A stretch of DNA of 49,594 bases from Verrucomicrobiota bacterium (GCA_020630975.1 JAHDID010000044.1:1-49594), one strand, 5' to 3'; shown: positions 25,275 through 34,325, counted from the stretch's first letter. Notes: generated by a model not told the origin, from the sequence alone. A program made the numbers and translations.

Positions 25275-27431
25275 TTAGTTTTGTTCTGCGTGGTGCTGCT
25301 GCGGTGGCTGGCACAGTCTGCGCCATAGTGGAGCCATACGCTTTAGCACTAGCTTGAGTGCGATGCCTTTGCAGCCGTTGCGGGCGGCATCGCTCATGAT
25401 TTGAGCTCCAGTGTAGATGAGAGCGAGCTCATCGGGCTGTAGCTCGACAAAGTCGAAATGCTTCTGGACGACCCCGCATCCCATGCCTTCATCCAGAAAC
25501 TCATTGGGGTCGAAAGGTGAGTCAGGATTTGTGAAGCAGATGATCTTTCCGTGCCCGCCTTGCGGCTGGCGCAGCATCTTTTTCATCGCAGTCGCATAGT
25601 ATTCGGCGTGGCTGGCAGGCTCGAGGCCGATGTAGATGGTGTGAGTTGGGAGTTGCCACTTCAGCAATCTTCCAGGCTGTACCCCGTAGTCTATCTCTGT
25701 CTGGTGTAGGCAGGGGTAGTCTAGTCCTACAGTTTTGATGAATTTTGCGATCGTGGGGAAGTCGATACCGAGGCGGTCTTTTTTCGCTAGGTAGTGGTCG
25801 AGCACCTTGTCGAAGTAGCCTTGGATCGGGGTGGTGCTCCCTTCACCATGAGTGATCGGGATCTGAGGATTGGGGCCGAGGGCTCCAGTAGAGAAGTGCC
25901 CCGCAGATGGACGTACCGATGGGGCGTCCGGGTTTTCAAAGGGCTTTTTGGGGTGAGTGGTAACTCCATTGCCTTTTGGCGATGGCGCCCCACCAGTGTG
26001 TTCCATCTGCGGGTCACTGTTAGTGTTTTGTCGCGGAGGCTGAGGTCCGCCAGCCTTGGGCTGTTTTTTATCAGCCGATGTTGAGGTTGGCTGGCGGTAG
26101 TGTGTCACTTCTTCCACGGTGGCTGAGAGGCCACTATTGCGGTCAGGGTAAACATTGGACTGCCCGTTGAAAGCATCGGGCAAATCCAGCGCAGAGCGAT
26201 AGTTGCTCATGCGGTCGGTGTCGTAGGGGGAGAAAGTCTTAGCAGGGGGCTCTGGAAAGGTTTGGCTTGGATTTTTTGCAAAGCTCTGCTCTAGCAAATA
26301 CTCTTTGCGATGTTGGCGCCAAAATTCGGCAGCCTGGCGTAGCACCTTGCGGGGATGAAGCTGTAGGTCCCTAGACCAGTCGCATACCGCCTCGACGCGG
26401 GAGGCGAATTTATTCGCTAGAGCATTCTCGATACCGAGCTGCTCCAGACGGCCGCTGACTAGTGCGCGGGCTTCAGGAGGGGTGAGGGCCGAGAGCTGCA
26501 GTCTCTCATTATTGATCCGATCGGCGAAAGCGGAAGGCACCTTCGAAGCGAAAATAGACCTCCAAAGATCGTAGTTTAGGCTGAGGATCAGCACACTGTT
26601 GGAGACATTCTCCGAGATATCAACAGAGATACGGGCAATGTCTAATCCCGCCTCTGCCTGGCCGTAGCAGGCATCCATGTGGTCGATCACCATCAATACC
26701 GGGCGCTCGACACTGCAGATCTGAAGCAGCTGCAGCAGGGTGCGACGGGCTGACTCATCGTCCAGCTGGGCAAAGCCGCTGGCATCACCACGCTTGGCAC
26801 GAAGAGCGGCGCTGAAATAGTGCATCCAGCTGACGAGGTCGCCGTAGGGGATGTTTGTCAGCGCCCGGTGAGCTGGCTTTACTGTTTCCAGATCATCTAG
26901 GTGATCGTTTAGCCAATCGAGTGTCGCATGGCGCTCTATCGGTGAGAGGATCGATTCCGAGAATTCTTCGCGGATAGCCTCCTGCTCGGGGCCAGGCTTT
27001 AGCATCGCCTGGGCAGCTCCTGTCACGATATCGGCTAGAAAGTGGGCAGCGACTCTGTCTAGGGTCCTGCGATTAATCCACAGCTGATCGACGACTTCTG
27101 CTAGGAGAGAGGGCCAAGAGGGTTTTTGCGCACAAGTCAGCGAAAGCACGATCAGGGAATTTTGGCGGGCATCGATGACACGACCGATCAGGTGAGATTT
27201 GCCGTAGCCAGCTGAGGGCGCGGTAATGGAGAGCACCTCGCCTCGGACAGTGCTTTTGTCTCGGTGGGCGACCAGAGTTTGCTCGATACCGATCAGGCAC
27301 TCGGTGAGCTCATCACGGTGTATCTCAGCCACACTAGGTGTGGAAGTGCCGAGACTGAAGAGATCCTCCCCGAAGGGATTGCTCTCCAGTATCTGAGCGT
27401 TGCTGAAATAGTTCCGTGTTAAATCCTGCAT
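25275..27431 (-). CDS. Orphan STAND/AAA-like ATPase, unknown function
   Basis: I do not recognise a named family. The 718-residue protein has a P-loop-like APSAGYGKSH (GKS at 77-79; the position usually held by Gly/Ala is Pro72). A Walker B strand VLMVIDHMDA has Asp250 followed by His251 instead of Glu. Helical sequence (PPEARALVSGRLEQLGIENA, RKVLRQAAEFWRQHRKEYLL) completes an AAA/STAND-type module to about 380. A low-complexity Pro/Asn/Gly/Thr-rich linker covers roughly 390-530. A separate globular C-terminal domain (about 545-718) ends in a basic and His/Gln-rich tail. No membrane helix is visible. It stands alone between an M29-like gene and an MFS gene. STAND ATPases are often signalling or defence switches; that role here is only a possibility. 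Confidence 0.65.
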   Translation of the reverse strand: MQDLTRNYFSNAQILESNPFGEDLFSLGTSTPSVAEIHRDELTECLIGIEQTLVAHRDKSTVRGEVLSITAPSAGYGKSHLIGRVIDARQNSLIVLSLTCAQKPSWPSLLAEVVDQLWINRRTLDRVAAHFLADIVTGAAQAMLKPGPEQEAIREEFSESILSPIERHATLDWLNDHLDDLETVKPAHRALTNIPYGDLVSWMHYFSAALRAKRGDASGFAQLDDESARRTLLQLLQICSVERPVLMVIDHMDACYGQAEAGLDIARISVDISENVSNSVLILSLNYDLWRSIFASKVPSAFADRINNERLQLSALTPPEARALVSGRLEQLGIENALANKFASRVEAVCDWSRDLQLHPRKVLRQAAEFWRQHRKEYLLEQSFAKNPSQTFPEPPAKTFSPYDTDRMSNYRSALDLPDAFNGQSNVYPDRNSGLSATVEEVTHYRQPTSTSADKKQPKAGGPQPPRQNTNSDPQMEHTGGAPSPKGNGVTTHPKKPFENPDAPSVRPSAGHFSTGALGPNPQIPITHGEGSTTPIQGYFDKVLDHYLAKKDRLGIDFPTIAKFIKTVGLDYPCLHQTEIDYGVQPGRLLKWQLPTHTIYIGLEPASHAEYYATAMKKMLRQPQGGHGKIICFTNPDSPFDPNEFLDEGMGCGVVQKHFDFVELQPDELALIYTGAQIMSDAARNGCKGIALKLVLKRMAPLWRRLCQPPQQHHAEQN

Positions 27432-27744
27432 TACTGCGGTCGTGTTTGTGTGCGAATAGTATCACGATAAAACCACAATTTTGCAAATTTATTATAAAAA
27501 TAATACAAAAATAGAATCCCGATTATGATAAATATAATAAAAACAGGCTGATGGAGGGGATTGTTTTTGGTGTAACCTGTTGGTTATAAGTGGTTTTTGA
27601 TTATTTTGTGAGGAAAGTGGAGTATTCATCCCATAATCTCTCTTTTGAGGTGGGCATGTACCAAAAAAGGGACTGGGTTCACCCCAGTCCCTCAAAAGTG
27701 ATATTTTTGCTAAGTCGCATGTAGCGACTTAGATATGGACAATC
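27432..27744. other. 313-base AT-rich intergenic region
   Basis: No gene is visible. Bases 27470-27545 are very AT-rich and probably hold the promoter of the ATPase gene on the minus strand. The region also contains an AACAGG...CCTGTT inverted pair near 27551-27586 and the intrinsic terminator of the MFS gene at 27663-27692. Confidence 0.6.
27663..27692 (-). terminator. Rho-independent terminator of the MFS gene
   Basis: Perfect 10-bp arms AGGGACTGGG / CCCAGTCCCT around loop TTCAC are followed on the minus strand by six T. It lies 53 bases past the MFS stop and is the clearest intrinsic terminator in the window. Confidence 0.85.
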
Positions 27745-29358
27745 TTAGTGTCCGTCGCCAATCACGATTGGCTTGTAGCCGCCTTTAGACTTGAACCAAA
27801 GGAACAAGCCAATGTAGCAGACTAGCATGAAAACTGGGAATATCGCGATCTTGGATAGTGACCACTTTGGAGACTCGCCAGCGATGTGAGCAACTTCCTT
27901 TTTAACTTCATCAGCTTTACCGCTGTCTTTCAGCTTGCCGATAGAAGCATCGATCCAGTCACCATCGACAGTGGTGTACTTACCGAAAAGGCCGTCGTTC
28001 TCTTTAACAGCTGCAAGTTGACCGTCCTTGACGACCCCTGGCACTGACTGCACTAGGGCGCTTTCAGCTAGCTTGGTCTTGTGAGTGTCGATCTGGAAAA
28101 GGCCAAGAAGTGGGAATCCAATGGCACCACAGGCAAGCATACCGATACCTGAGATAGCGTTTAATGTGAGAGCGCCACCCTTTGGAGTCTGCTCGGAAAC
28201 GATACCCAAAGTAGTCGGCCAGAAGAAAGTCTTACCAAGACCGTAGAGCGTCGCTGCTACGATAAGGATCGCTGCTTCTGCTACACTCAGCCAGATCAGA
28301 CCGCCGATAGCGAGCACTGCTGAGACAATCAGTAGACCGAGTGGTGTGAGAGCTTTCACGATAGGTCCAGCAAAGAAACGCAGGACCAGCATGATGAGAG
28401 ATGTGTAGATAAGGACTGCCACAGGAGGGAAGCCATTACTCTTTGCGAAAGAGCTCATTGCCTCAGTAATCCAACCATCTGTGCCAATCTCAGTGATAGC
28501 AAGAGGAGCCATGATGATGACCATGATGCACATCAGTGGGCTACCAATGGACTTGGTGTAGAGGCCCATAGCCACTGCGGAAATGATGCCTACGACAACA
28601 CCGATGATCCATGCTGTAGGATAAGTGATTGGAGCACCAGCCTGCATGCTAAAGATAGCGATCTGCAGGGCAGCAAGGGTACCCGCAACGAGAGCACCAA
28701 ACGCACCAAACTCGGAGAGCATCTCCTTGTAGGTGACTCCAGAAGACACACGCTCACTGACAGGGAATTTCTGTCCGATGAGCATAGCGCCATAGATAAG
28801 AGCAGGAACGGCGATAATACCAACATTCAGCGCCCATGGTGCTGCGTGCATAGCCTTGTCGAGAATGATGACGATGATGCCCATGAGCACCAGACCGCCT
28901 GGCCATGCCGCGTGAAGGATGTTGAGCCACTTGGTCTTCTCCTTGTTGAAAATTGTAGCTACCACAGGGTTAATGAACGCCTCCACAGCACCATTACCCA
29001 AAGCTGCGATCAAACTACCAACCACGAGGAGCTGGTAAGCGGCGTCAGTGTTGCCTCCCTTTGACACGAAGTAGGCAGCCACACCCATGATCGCCCAGAT
29101 CATGTGGCCTGCGAATGCGAAAAGCATCGCGGCTTTGTATCCAACCTTATCAATGAAAAGGCTGAAGATGATGATACTGAAGGCGAATGGCCAAATACCA
29201 ATGCCTGCCAAGATACCGAGCTGCTGCTGATCGAGGCTGAACTCCTCTCCCCAGACACCTAGTAGCTCCAGTCGCCCTACGAAGGCGAATCCAGTGGTAA
29301 TCAGGGCGATAAAACATCCCCAAAACAGGACGCCCGATTTTTCTTTAGTTTCACTCAT
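27745..29358 (-). CDS. MFS transporter, FHS/sugar-like
   Basis: The 537-residue protein has about 12 membrane helices from the start (VLFWGCFIALITTGFAFVGR) to the end (KIAIFPVFMLVCYIGLFLWF). The segment GNGAVEAFINPVVATIFNKE followed by KTKWLNILHAAWPGGLV resembles the fucose/galactose/glucose (FHS) MFS branch, so a sugar or related organic substrate is plausible. An insertion of about 75 residues between helices 11 and 12 (KTKLAESALVQSVPGVVKDG, KGEVKKEVAHIAG-like charged sequence) looks soluble and is unusual in MFS. The promoter should lie in the 195-base gap upstream. A strong terminator follows. Confidence 0.85.
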   Translation of the reverse strand: MSETKEKSGVLFWGCFIALITTGFAFVGRLELLGVWGEEFSLDQQQLGILAGIGIWPFAFSIIIFSLFIDKVGYKAAMLFAFAGHMIWAIMGVAAYFVSKGGNTDAAYQLLVVGSLIAALGNGAVEAFINPVVATIFNKEKTKWLNILHAAWPGGLVLMGIIVIILDKAMHAAPWALNVGIIAVPALIYGAMLIGQKFPVSERVSSGVTYKEMLSEFGAFGALVAGTLAALQIAIFSMQAGAPITYPTAWIIGVVVGIISAVAMGLYTKSIGSPLMCIMVIIMAPLAITEIGTDGWITEAMSSFAKSNGFPPVAVLIYTSLIMLVLRFFAGPIVKALTPLGLLIVSAVLAIGGLIWLSVAEAAILIVAATLYGLGKTFFWPTTLGIVSEQTPKGGALTLNAISGIGMLACGAIGFPLLGLFQIDTHKTKLAESALVQSVPGVVKDGQLAAVKENDGLFGKYTTVDGDWIDASIGKLKDSGKADEVKKEVAHIAGESPKWSLSKIAIFPVFMLVCYIGLFLWFKSKGGYKPIVIGDGH

Positions 29359-29553
29359 AAATAGTAGTAGTTGTGGTCCAGGCCCAGCATTTGTGTGTGT
29401 GCCCGAAAGAAGACTGTATTAACAAACCCCTCACTAACCACAAGCACAAAAGTGTGCCGAAATGGGCTATAAACCGTGAGTAGGCTTGGTTTTTCTGGTA
29501 ATTATCTAATCCCGTAGAGTGACACCCTGCCGATTTTAGATAGGTTAATTATT

Positions 29554-30531
29554 ATGAACTGGCACTCTCCCTTCGCTCTACTCGCCGGATTTCTTCTTTC
29601 CATGCCGGTAGCCCACTCGCAAATCCGCGTTAAAAGGGAGATCGATGTCAGTTTTGCGCAGATGGATCAGGTCAGGCCTATTCTGAAAAAGGCGCTGTCC
29701 CCGACGGGGAAGTTTGTGATGCTGCCCAGCAAGGGGGCTGTGCTGGTGATCGATGATGCCGCGAATATCGCCGCAGCAGAACGGGCTCTAGCAGGGGCAT
29801 TGCCAAAGCCCAATGTGCAGTTGGCTTTTGCCTTTCAGACAGGATTGCCATCGAGGCGGACGCGGATTGAGTTTGGGCGAGAGGTGTTTTTCCCCACAGC
29901 ATGGGAGCCTGGGCAGATCCCGAATGTGGTGCGAGGGCCAGGTCCCTATCCTGTGACGCCGGCGCATCCCACTGGCTTTCAAAAGCGTCTGATCGGTACG
30001 ACTAGCGATACTATCACCACTGACAATGGGGACGGCACTGTGACCTTGAGTGTGAATATGGAGAACACCAGCTTCGATGGATTCATCAACTACGGCTCTC
30101 CAATCAATCTTGTTGGTGGTCAGATAGGCACAGTTCCAGTAGCGGGGCAGGTGGGCGATCCGACTTTCTTTCAGCCATTTATCGAGAATCGCATCCTGAT
30201 GCCGATCATCAGCACCACACGCATCAGCACCACGGTAGTCATCCGACCAAGGGTGAAACAGGGCGTCGTAAATCTCGATATGATGCCACGTCTCAGCGTC
30301 TACACAGGAGAGGGGGCGGAGGTCGACATCGATTTGAACCAGTTTTCCACCATCGTACCGGTTGGGAATAATGGGGTTGGGCGTATTTTTGGGTTTCAGA
30401 ATGCTAGCGAAGACTTCAATCGACACTTTCTGAATGCCGAGCATCCCAAGCAAGGCAGTGTGGCGATCTCGGTAAAAGCGAACATCTCGGCCGGCGCTCC
30501 AGTACCTGCGCCCATCGTTGACGCTCAGTAA
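29554..30531 (+). CDS. Secreted secretin-like protein (short GspD/PilQ relative)
   Basis: A signal peptide ends near VAHSQ (residue 23). The next region (VRPILKKALS, KGAVLVIDDAANIAAAERAL) resembles the N-domain fold of secretins, where paired residues track a beta-alpha-beta ring subunit. The C-terminal half (RISTTVVIRPRVKQGVVNLD, MMPRLSVYTG) resembles the secretin core strand VTPRV...V.LDI.P..S. At 325 residues it is much shorter than functional secretins and lacks other type II or IV system genes nearby. It may be a diverged periplasmic protein or a minimal pore; I am not sure. A membrane protein gene follows 40 bases downstream and may be co-transcribed. Confidence 0.55.
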   Translation: MNWHSPFALLAGFLLSMPVAHSQIRVKREIDVSFAQMDQVRPILKKALSPTGKFVMLPSKGAVLVIDDAANIAAAERALAGALPKPNVQLAFAFQTGLPSRRTRIEFGREVFFPTAWEPGQIPNVVRGPGPYPVTPAHPTGFQKRLIGTTSDTITTDNGDGTVTLSVNMENTSFDGFINYGSPINLVGGQIGTVPVAGQVGDPTFFQPFIENRILMPIISTTRISTTVVIRPRVKQGVVNLDMMPRLSVYTGEGAEVDIDLNQFSTIVPVGNNGVGRIFGFQNASEDFNRHFLNAEHPKQGSVAISVKANISAGAPVPAPIVDAQ

Positions 30532-30571
30532 CGAAGGTTGACCTGCTAGGTCCTACCTGTAGTTTGCAGCT

Positions 30572-31414
30572 ATGGCAAAGAAGAAATCCAATCCGGACGA
30601 CGTGATCATCATTCGGCTTTGGCCGATGACGCCGATTTTCTACCCGATGGCTATCCTAGCGCTGATCTGCGGGATCGTCAGTCACTTCGCTGGTGTGCCA
30701 GCGGAGCTCATGCAGGTAGAGGGGGCGAATACGGCGACAGTGGTGGGAGAGGCGACTTCCGCCTACCTAGCGCCCGATGTGGTCAGTGACGATGCTGTCG
30801 ATGATGGAGTGAGCCCAGTGCCAGATGCGGGTACAGCACCTGCCGAGGGCAAAAGCCAGTCTGGGCTGATCAATACGATCCTGGCCATGGCGTTCTTGTT
30901 CAGTTTTGCCTTTTCGATGTTTGTCGTGTGTATCGACTTCGAGGTACGTTGGTCTCTGGTCGCATTTCTCCTAGTGCTGATGGCAGTGGTCGGAGTCTTG
31001 GTGGCAGATCGGATGGCTATCATCCAGCTGCCCAGTGCGATGTCTGTGCTGAGCAACTTCACCCTGTATGCCACGCCGCTGTTCTACTTCGCGGTCTTCG
31101 CAGTCTGGCTGATCCTGATGGCTATCTCGGCGGTGATCGCTCGCCTGCATTATGTGAAGATCGAGCACAATGAGATCGTCGAGCACGGCGGTGTCATGGA
31201 GACTCAAAAGCGCATGTCGACCTTCCGCATGCACTGGACCAAGAAGATCACCGATGTGTTTGAGTATTGGCTGCCCTTTGTGAACTCTGGGACACTCATT
31301 TTCGAGTTCCCCAATGATAAGCCTCTGATTCTGCGCAATGTGCTGAAGATCGACAAGGTGATCAAAAAGCTAGATGCCAAGAGTAGTAGCTTCCAAGTGA
31401 AGGGTGTGGAGTAA
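30572..31414 (+). CDS. Four-helix integral membrane protein, unknown function
   Basis: The 280-residue protein shows membrane segments near 25-42 (FYPMAILALICGIVSHFAG), 105-125, 128-145 (LVAFLLVLMAVVGVLVA) and 165-188. An acidic Pro/Ala-rich soluble loop lies between the first two (VSDDAVDDGVSPVPDAGTAP). The C-terminal 90 residues are cytosolic and mixed (KRMSTFRMHWTKKITDVFEY, LIFEFPNDKPLILRNVLKID), resembling a small PH-like module seen in bacterial membrane proteins; that resemblance is weak. It follows the secretin-like gene by 40 bases and ends 6 bases from the convergent MFS gene. Confidence 0.65.
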   Translation: MAKKKSNPDDVIIIRLWPMTPIFYPMAILALICGIVSHFAGVPAELMQVEGANTATVVGEATSAYLAPDVVSDDAVDDGVSPVPDAGTAPAEGKSQSGLINTILAMAFLFSFAFSMFVVCIDFEVRWSLVAFLLVLMAVVGVLVADRMAIIQLPSAMSVLSNFTLYATPLFYFAVFAVWLILMAISAVIARLHYVKIEHNEIVEHGGVMETQKRMSTFRMHWTKKITDVFEYWLPFVNSGTLIFEFPNDKPLILRNVLKIDKVIKKLDAKSSSFQVKGVE

Positions 31415-31420
31415 GTGGCT

Positions 31421-32671
31421 TTAGCCTGTGGTGTTTGCGTTGACACGGCAAAAACACCAAATCATCACTAGCAGTCCCAGCAGGGTGAGGCCGGCAGCGA
31501 AGAAAAATCCTGCTCCATACACTTTTGTCACGACCTGATCGGATATGTAGTAGCTGTAGGTCGCAGTGATCATGATCGGCCCGAGAAATCCGGCGACGCT
31601 CTGCAGACTGGTCAGCGAGCCTTGTATGCTGCCTTGTTCATCGTCGCCTACGGTCCGCGAGATCAGCCCTTGGATCGCAGGGGTGCAGATACCTCCCAGC
31701 GCACCTACCACTATCAGGGCGTAGAGCGTCATGGCATTGGTGGCTAGGCCAAAGGCCACCATCATCGCCACTTCTAGTGCTGTGCCGGCTATGGCTGAGA
31801 GGCGCTCGCCCAGCCAGGGTATCAAACGACGGGCCAGACCGCCCTGCACGATCAATGCCATGATGCCGACGGCAGCTAGTGAATAGCCGATATCCTTTTC
31901 GCTCCAGGCAAATTTTTCCTTAGTATATAGAGCCCATATAGCGGGGTAGACCTGATGCCCGAGAGCTAGGAGAAAGTAGGCAATGGCCAGGCCGAGTACC
32001 AGAGGGTAGCGGCGGAGCGCGACGATGGCGGAGAATGGGTTTGCCTGCGATAGTTTAAACACTCGGCGGTTTTCAGGCTTGAGTGACTCGGGGAGGATGC
32101 ATAGGCCGTAGAGCCAGTTCAATAAAGTCAATATACCCGCTACTATGAAGGGCAGTCGTATGCCTAGGTCCTCCCCCATGGTGCGGGTGCCAAATTCGCT
32201 GATCAAGCCACCTAGCGCAGGACCTATAGCAAAGCCGAGACCAAAGGCAGCGCCGACCAGCCCGAAATTCGCCGCGCGTTTCTCGGGAGGGCTGATGTCT
32301 GCGATGTAGGCAGTGGCAGCGGAGAAATTCGCTGCAGTGATTCCGGCGATGATTCTCCCAACGAAAAACCATGCCAATGTCGGTGCCCAGGCCATGATGA
32401 AATAGTCGATCCCGGCACCCAGTAGCGAGATGAGTATGACTGGGCGTCTACCATAGCGGTCGGATAGTGCTCCGATGATCGGGGCAAAAACGAACTGCAT
32501 GAGCGCGTAGATACCCAGCACCACTCCGTAGGTGAGCGCGCCCTCTGCGGCATCGCCACCGCTTAGTTGCCGCACTAGTTTGGGCAGGATGGGGACGATC
32601 AGCCCGATGCCCAGGATATCCAGCACCAGTAGTATGAAGATAAAGGCAAGTGCTGGCTTTCGGCGGCGCAT
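31421..32671 (-). CDS. MFS efflux transporter, TetA/TCR-like
   Basis: This 416-residue 12-helix transporter has the drug:H+ antiporter signature in loop 2-3 (GALSDRYGRRPVIL), GRIIAGITAANFSAATAYIA in helix 4-5 and GPALGGLISEFG in helix 5, all typical of the tetracycline-efflux TCR/Tet branch. It also matches closely related genes of unknown substrate found in many bacteria, so drug resistance should not be assumed. It follows the DUF2270 gene by 36 bases on the same strand and is probably co-transcribed with it. Confidence 0.88.
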   Translation of the reverse strand: MRRRKPALAFIFILLVLDILGIGLIVPILPKLVRQLSGGDAAEGALTYGVVLGIYALMQFVFAPIIGALSDRYGRRPVILISLLGAGIDYFIMAWAPTLAWFFVGRIIAGITAANFSAATAYIADISPPEKRAANFGLVGAAFGLGFAIGPALGGLISEFGTRTMGEDLGIRLPFIVAGILTLLNWLYGLCILPESLKPENRRVFKLSQANPFSAIVALRRYPLVLGLAIAYFLLALGHQVYPAIWALYTKEKFAWSEKDIGYSLAAVGIMALIVQGGLARRLIPWLGERLSAIAGTALEVAMMVAFGLATNAMTLYALIVVGALGGICTPAIQGLISRTVGDDEQGSIQGSLTSLQSVAGFLGPIMITATYSYYISDQVVTKVYGAGFFFAAGLTLLGLLVMIWCFCRVNANTTG

Positions 32672-32707
32672 CAGTCAGATGGATCAGGGAGGGGAGAGGC
32701 TGTGCGG

Positions 32708-33415
32708 CTACAGAGTCCAGTCGTCTCGATCCGATGGTGGTCTGCGTTGGAATTCGCCCGATGCGCGGCGTTTTCTCATCCCGTATATGCCGACACCGAT
32801 CAAGTATAGGTAAAAGGCCCCGACCATAGGCAGCAGCACCACGAGAGGTATCGCCTGATCGATACGAAAGCGCTCGAGTACCCCCTGATCAGGGCTGGAG
32901 TTCGATAAGATCAGCGTCACCCACGCGACGAGAGTGATCAGGAATAGCCACACATAGTTGCGCAGCAGTCGGCGGCTCAGAGCCTCAAAGAAAGATACCT
33001 TTAGCGATGGCATGATCAGATCACCGCCCAGTTGTCGGCGCCACTTCGAGCGCGGATTCTCCGGTGTAGCGGTGACTACGGGGAAGATGAAGTGCGACTC
33101 CAGTATCCGTACCCGACCGCGGTAGGCATCGTAGAAGCGGTAGCGACGAGCCTCGATGGTCAGCAGCAGATAGAGCATCACATTTGCCAGTAGGAAGAAA
33201 AAGTGGCTGGTCTCCTCGTGCGTCCACGCAAAGGTAACGATACCCGTGGTGGTGATGATGCCCCAGTGGGTAGTGCGGTCGAATCTCTCCCGCCACGCCG
33301 TCATCCTACCCAGCTCGCCACGGTAGAAGTGCGCCATCACCGTCGCATCGCTAGACGCCGATCGCTCTGGTGGTGTCGCTTTTTTGGTTTGTTTCGGCTC
33401 TTTCTTTTCCTCCAT
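32708..33415 (-). CDS. DUF2270 family membrane protein
   Basis: The family start MAHFYRGELGRMTAWRERFD, followed by RTTHWGIITTTGIVTFAWT, matches DUF2270. The 235-residue protein has about four membrane helices in two pairs (near 50-95 and 160-225). A conserved-looking loop ARRYRFYDAYRGRVRILESH separates the pairs. The N-terminal 25 residues are charged and Lys/Pro/Thr-rich. Function is unknown. A pair of AATAGGGTACA repeats with 21-bp spacing lies 100-130 bases upstream on the coding strand. Confidence 0.82.
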   Translation of the reverse strand: MEEKKEPKQTKKATPPERSASSDATVMAHFYRGELGRMTAWRERFDRTTHWGIITTTGIVTFAWTHEETSHFFFLLANVMLYLLLTIEARRYRFYDAYRGRVRILESHFIFPVVTATPENPRSKWRRQLGGDLIMPSLKVSFFEALSRRLLRNYVWLFLITLVAWVTLILSNSSPDQGVLERFRIDQAIPLVVLLPMVGAFYLYLIGVGIYGMRKRRASGEFQRRPPSDRDDWTL

Positions 33416-33511
33416 ATGCCTATCCGTCTACACCAAAGCACAAGACGGTGAAATCGCCTCTGATATGGTGCTGAAAAGCGGAGAAAAAGGGGCGCTTCTC
33501 AAGAATGGGGA

Positions 33512-33550
33512 TTGTACCCTATTCAGTCAAAATTGTACCCTATTGAATCG
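33512..33550 (-). promoter_or_regulatory. Direct-repeat pair AATAGGGTACA, 21-bp period
   Basis: On the minus strand two copies of AATAGGGTACAA (in 33533-33546 and 33512-33525) are spaced exactly 21 bp apart. The first is preceded by GCCGATTC. The same pair with the same spacing occurs at 41526-41565 before the helicase gene. Two helical turns of spacing suggests a dimeric or tandem protein-binding site upstream of the DUF2270 gene. Confidence 0.6.
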
Positions 33551-33557
33551 GCTCGAT

Positions 33558-34208
33558 TTAGTTCGCCGCGATGCTCATGGTGCCTAGTTTGGTAGGTAGA
33601 TTGAGCACTTGGCCGGGCTGGATGTGGGAGTATTGGATGTCGTTGGCTTTGCGTAGATCCCATGCGGATACATTGAATCGACGGCTGATGCTCCAGATCG
33701 TGTCGCCCTGCTGGACGGTGTAGGTGCTAGCCGCTAGCACTGCCTCTGGGCGCGAGCGACTTCTGCCCTGGATAGGTGGTAGATAGCTACCCTCTGCCTG
33801 ACCATACTGTGGGCGCACGTAGTAGCGGGTATCGCGCTCGACTTCCGGCTCGGCTGTGAGCATGGGCGGAGCTTCTGCACTGGCGACGACGATGGGTTTT
33901 TCCACAGGGCTAGGCACGACGACGGCAGGCATGGCTTTTCTCTGGGTGGCTGTAGCCGCCATATCACCTTCGGTGCGCTTGCCTGCGGAGGGAATTTTGA
34001 GAATCTGGTCGGGGTAAATTTTGCCATTTTTCAGGCCGTTGGCTTTCATGATCTCTTGGTAGGGCACTCCGAGGAGCTTGCCTATACCGTAGAGGGTGTC
34101 GCCTTTTTCCACCATGTATTCATTGTCTGCTGTCGCCGTGAGGCTCCAGCCGGTCATGGCGATACAGCCGATCGCCCACAGGTGGGATACGTAGTTGTTG
34201 TGCTTCAT
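33558..34208 (-). CDS. Secreted protein with two LysM domains
   Basis: The 216-residue protein has a signal peptide (cleavage near TATA-DN, residue 28). LysM 1 lies at about 31-73 (YMVEKGDTLYGIGKLLGVPY) and LysM 2 at about 163-205 (YTVQQGDTIWSISRRFNVSA, QPGQVLNLP). The linker of about 90 residues is Pro/Ala-rich. LysM binds N-acetylglucosamine in peptidoglycan, so it is probably held at the cell wall. No hydrolase domain is attached. It follows the TPM-domain membrane protein gene on the same strand; the 117-base gap holds a hairpin, so the link to that operon is uncertain. Confidence 0.88.
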   Translation of the reverse strand: MKHNNYVSHLWAIGCIAMTGWSLTATADNEYMVEKGDTLYGIGKLLGVPYQEIMKANGLKNGKIYPDQILKIPSAGKRTEGDMAATATQRKAMPAVVVPSPVEKPIVVASAEAPPMLTAEPEVERDTRYYVRPQYGQAEGSYLPPIQGRSRSRPEAVLAASTYTVQQGDTIWSISRRFNVSAWDLRKANDIQYSHIQPGQVLNLPTKLGTMSIAAN

Positions 34209-34257
34209 CGTGTTTCGGAGGGGAGTGCCTCGTCCTTATCTGGGACGTGCGACACGA

Positions 34258-34286
34258 GGGTTTATTCGAAAAAATCGAACAAACCC
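34258..34286. terminator. Hairpin between TPM and LysM genes
   Basis: GGGTTT-A-TTCGA pairs with TCGAA-C-AAACCC around a five-A loop (TTTTT on the minus strand). It lies 40 bases after the TPM gene stop and 50 bases before the LysM start, so it could be a terminator or a 5' leader structure. There is no T-run after the stem. Confidence 0.45.
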
Positions 34287-34325
34287 CTCCGAAAACATCG
34301 GCCGGTCGGCCTGCTTGAGAGTGGC

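Noticed and set aside
27551-27586. Structured small RNA or riboswitch upstream of the ATPase gene
   Set aside because: Only a short inverted pair (AACAGG/CCTGTT) is visible; no known riboswitch core is recognisable.
29788-30453. 221-residue open frame antisense to the secretin-like gene
   Set aside because: No domain or signal is visible and the plus-strand frame has a signal peptide and secretin-like strands.
31421-32671. Tetracycline resistance determinant
   Set aside because: It belongs to the TCR/Tet-like MFS branch, but many members export other compounds and the context gives no sign of acquired resistance.
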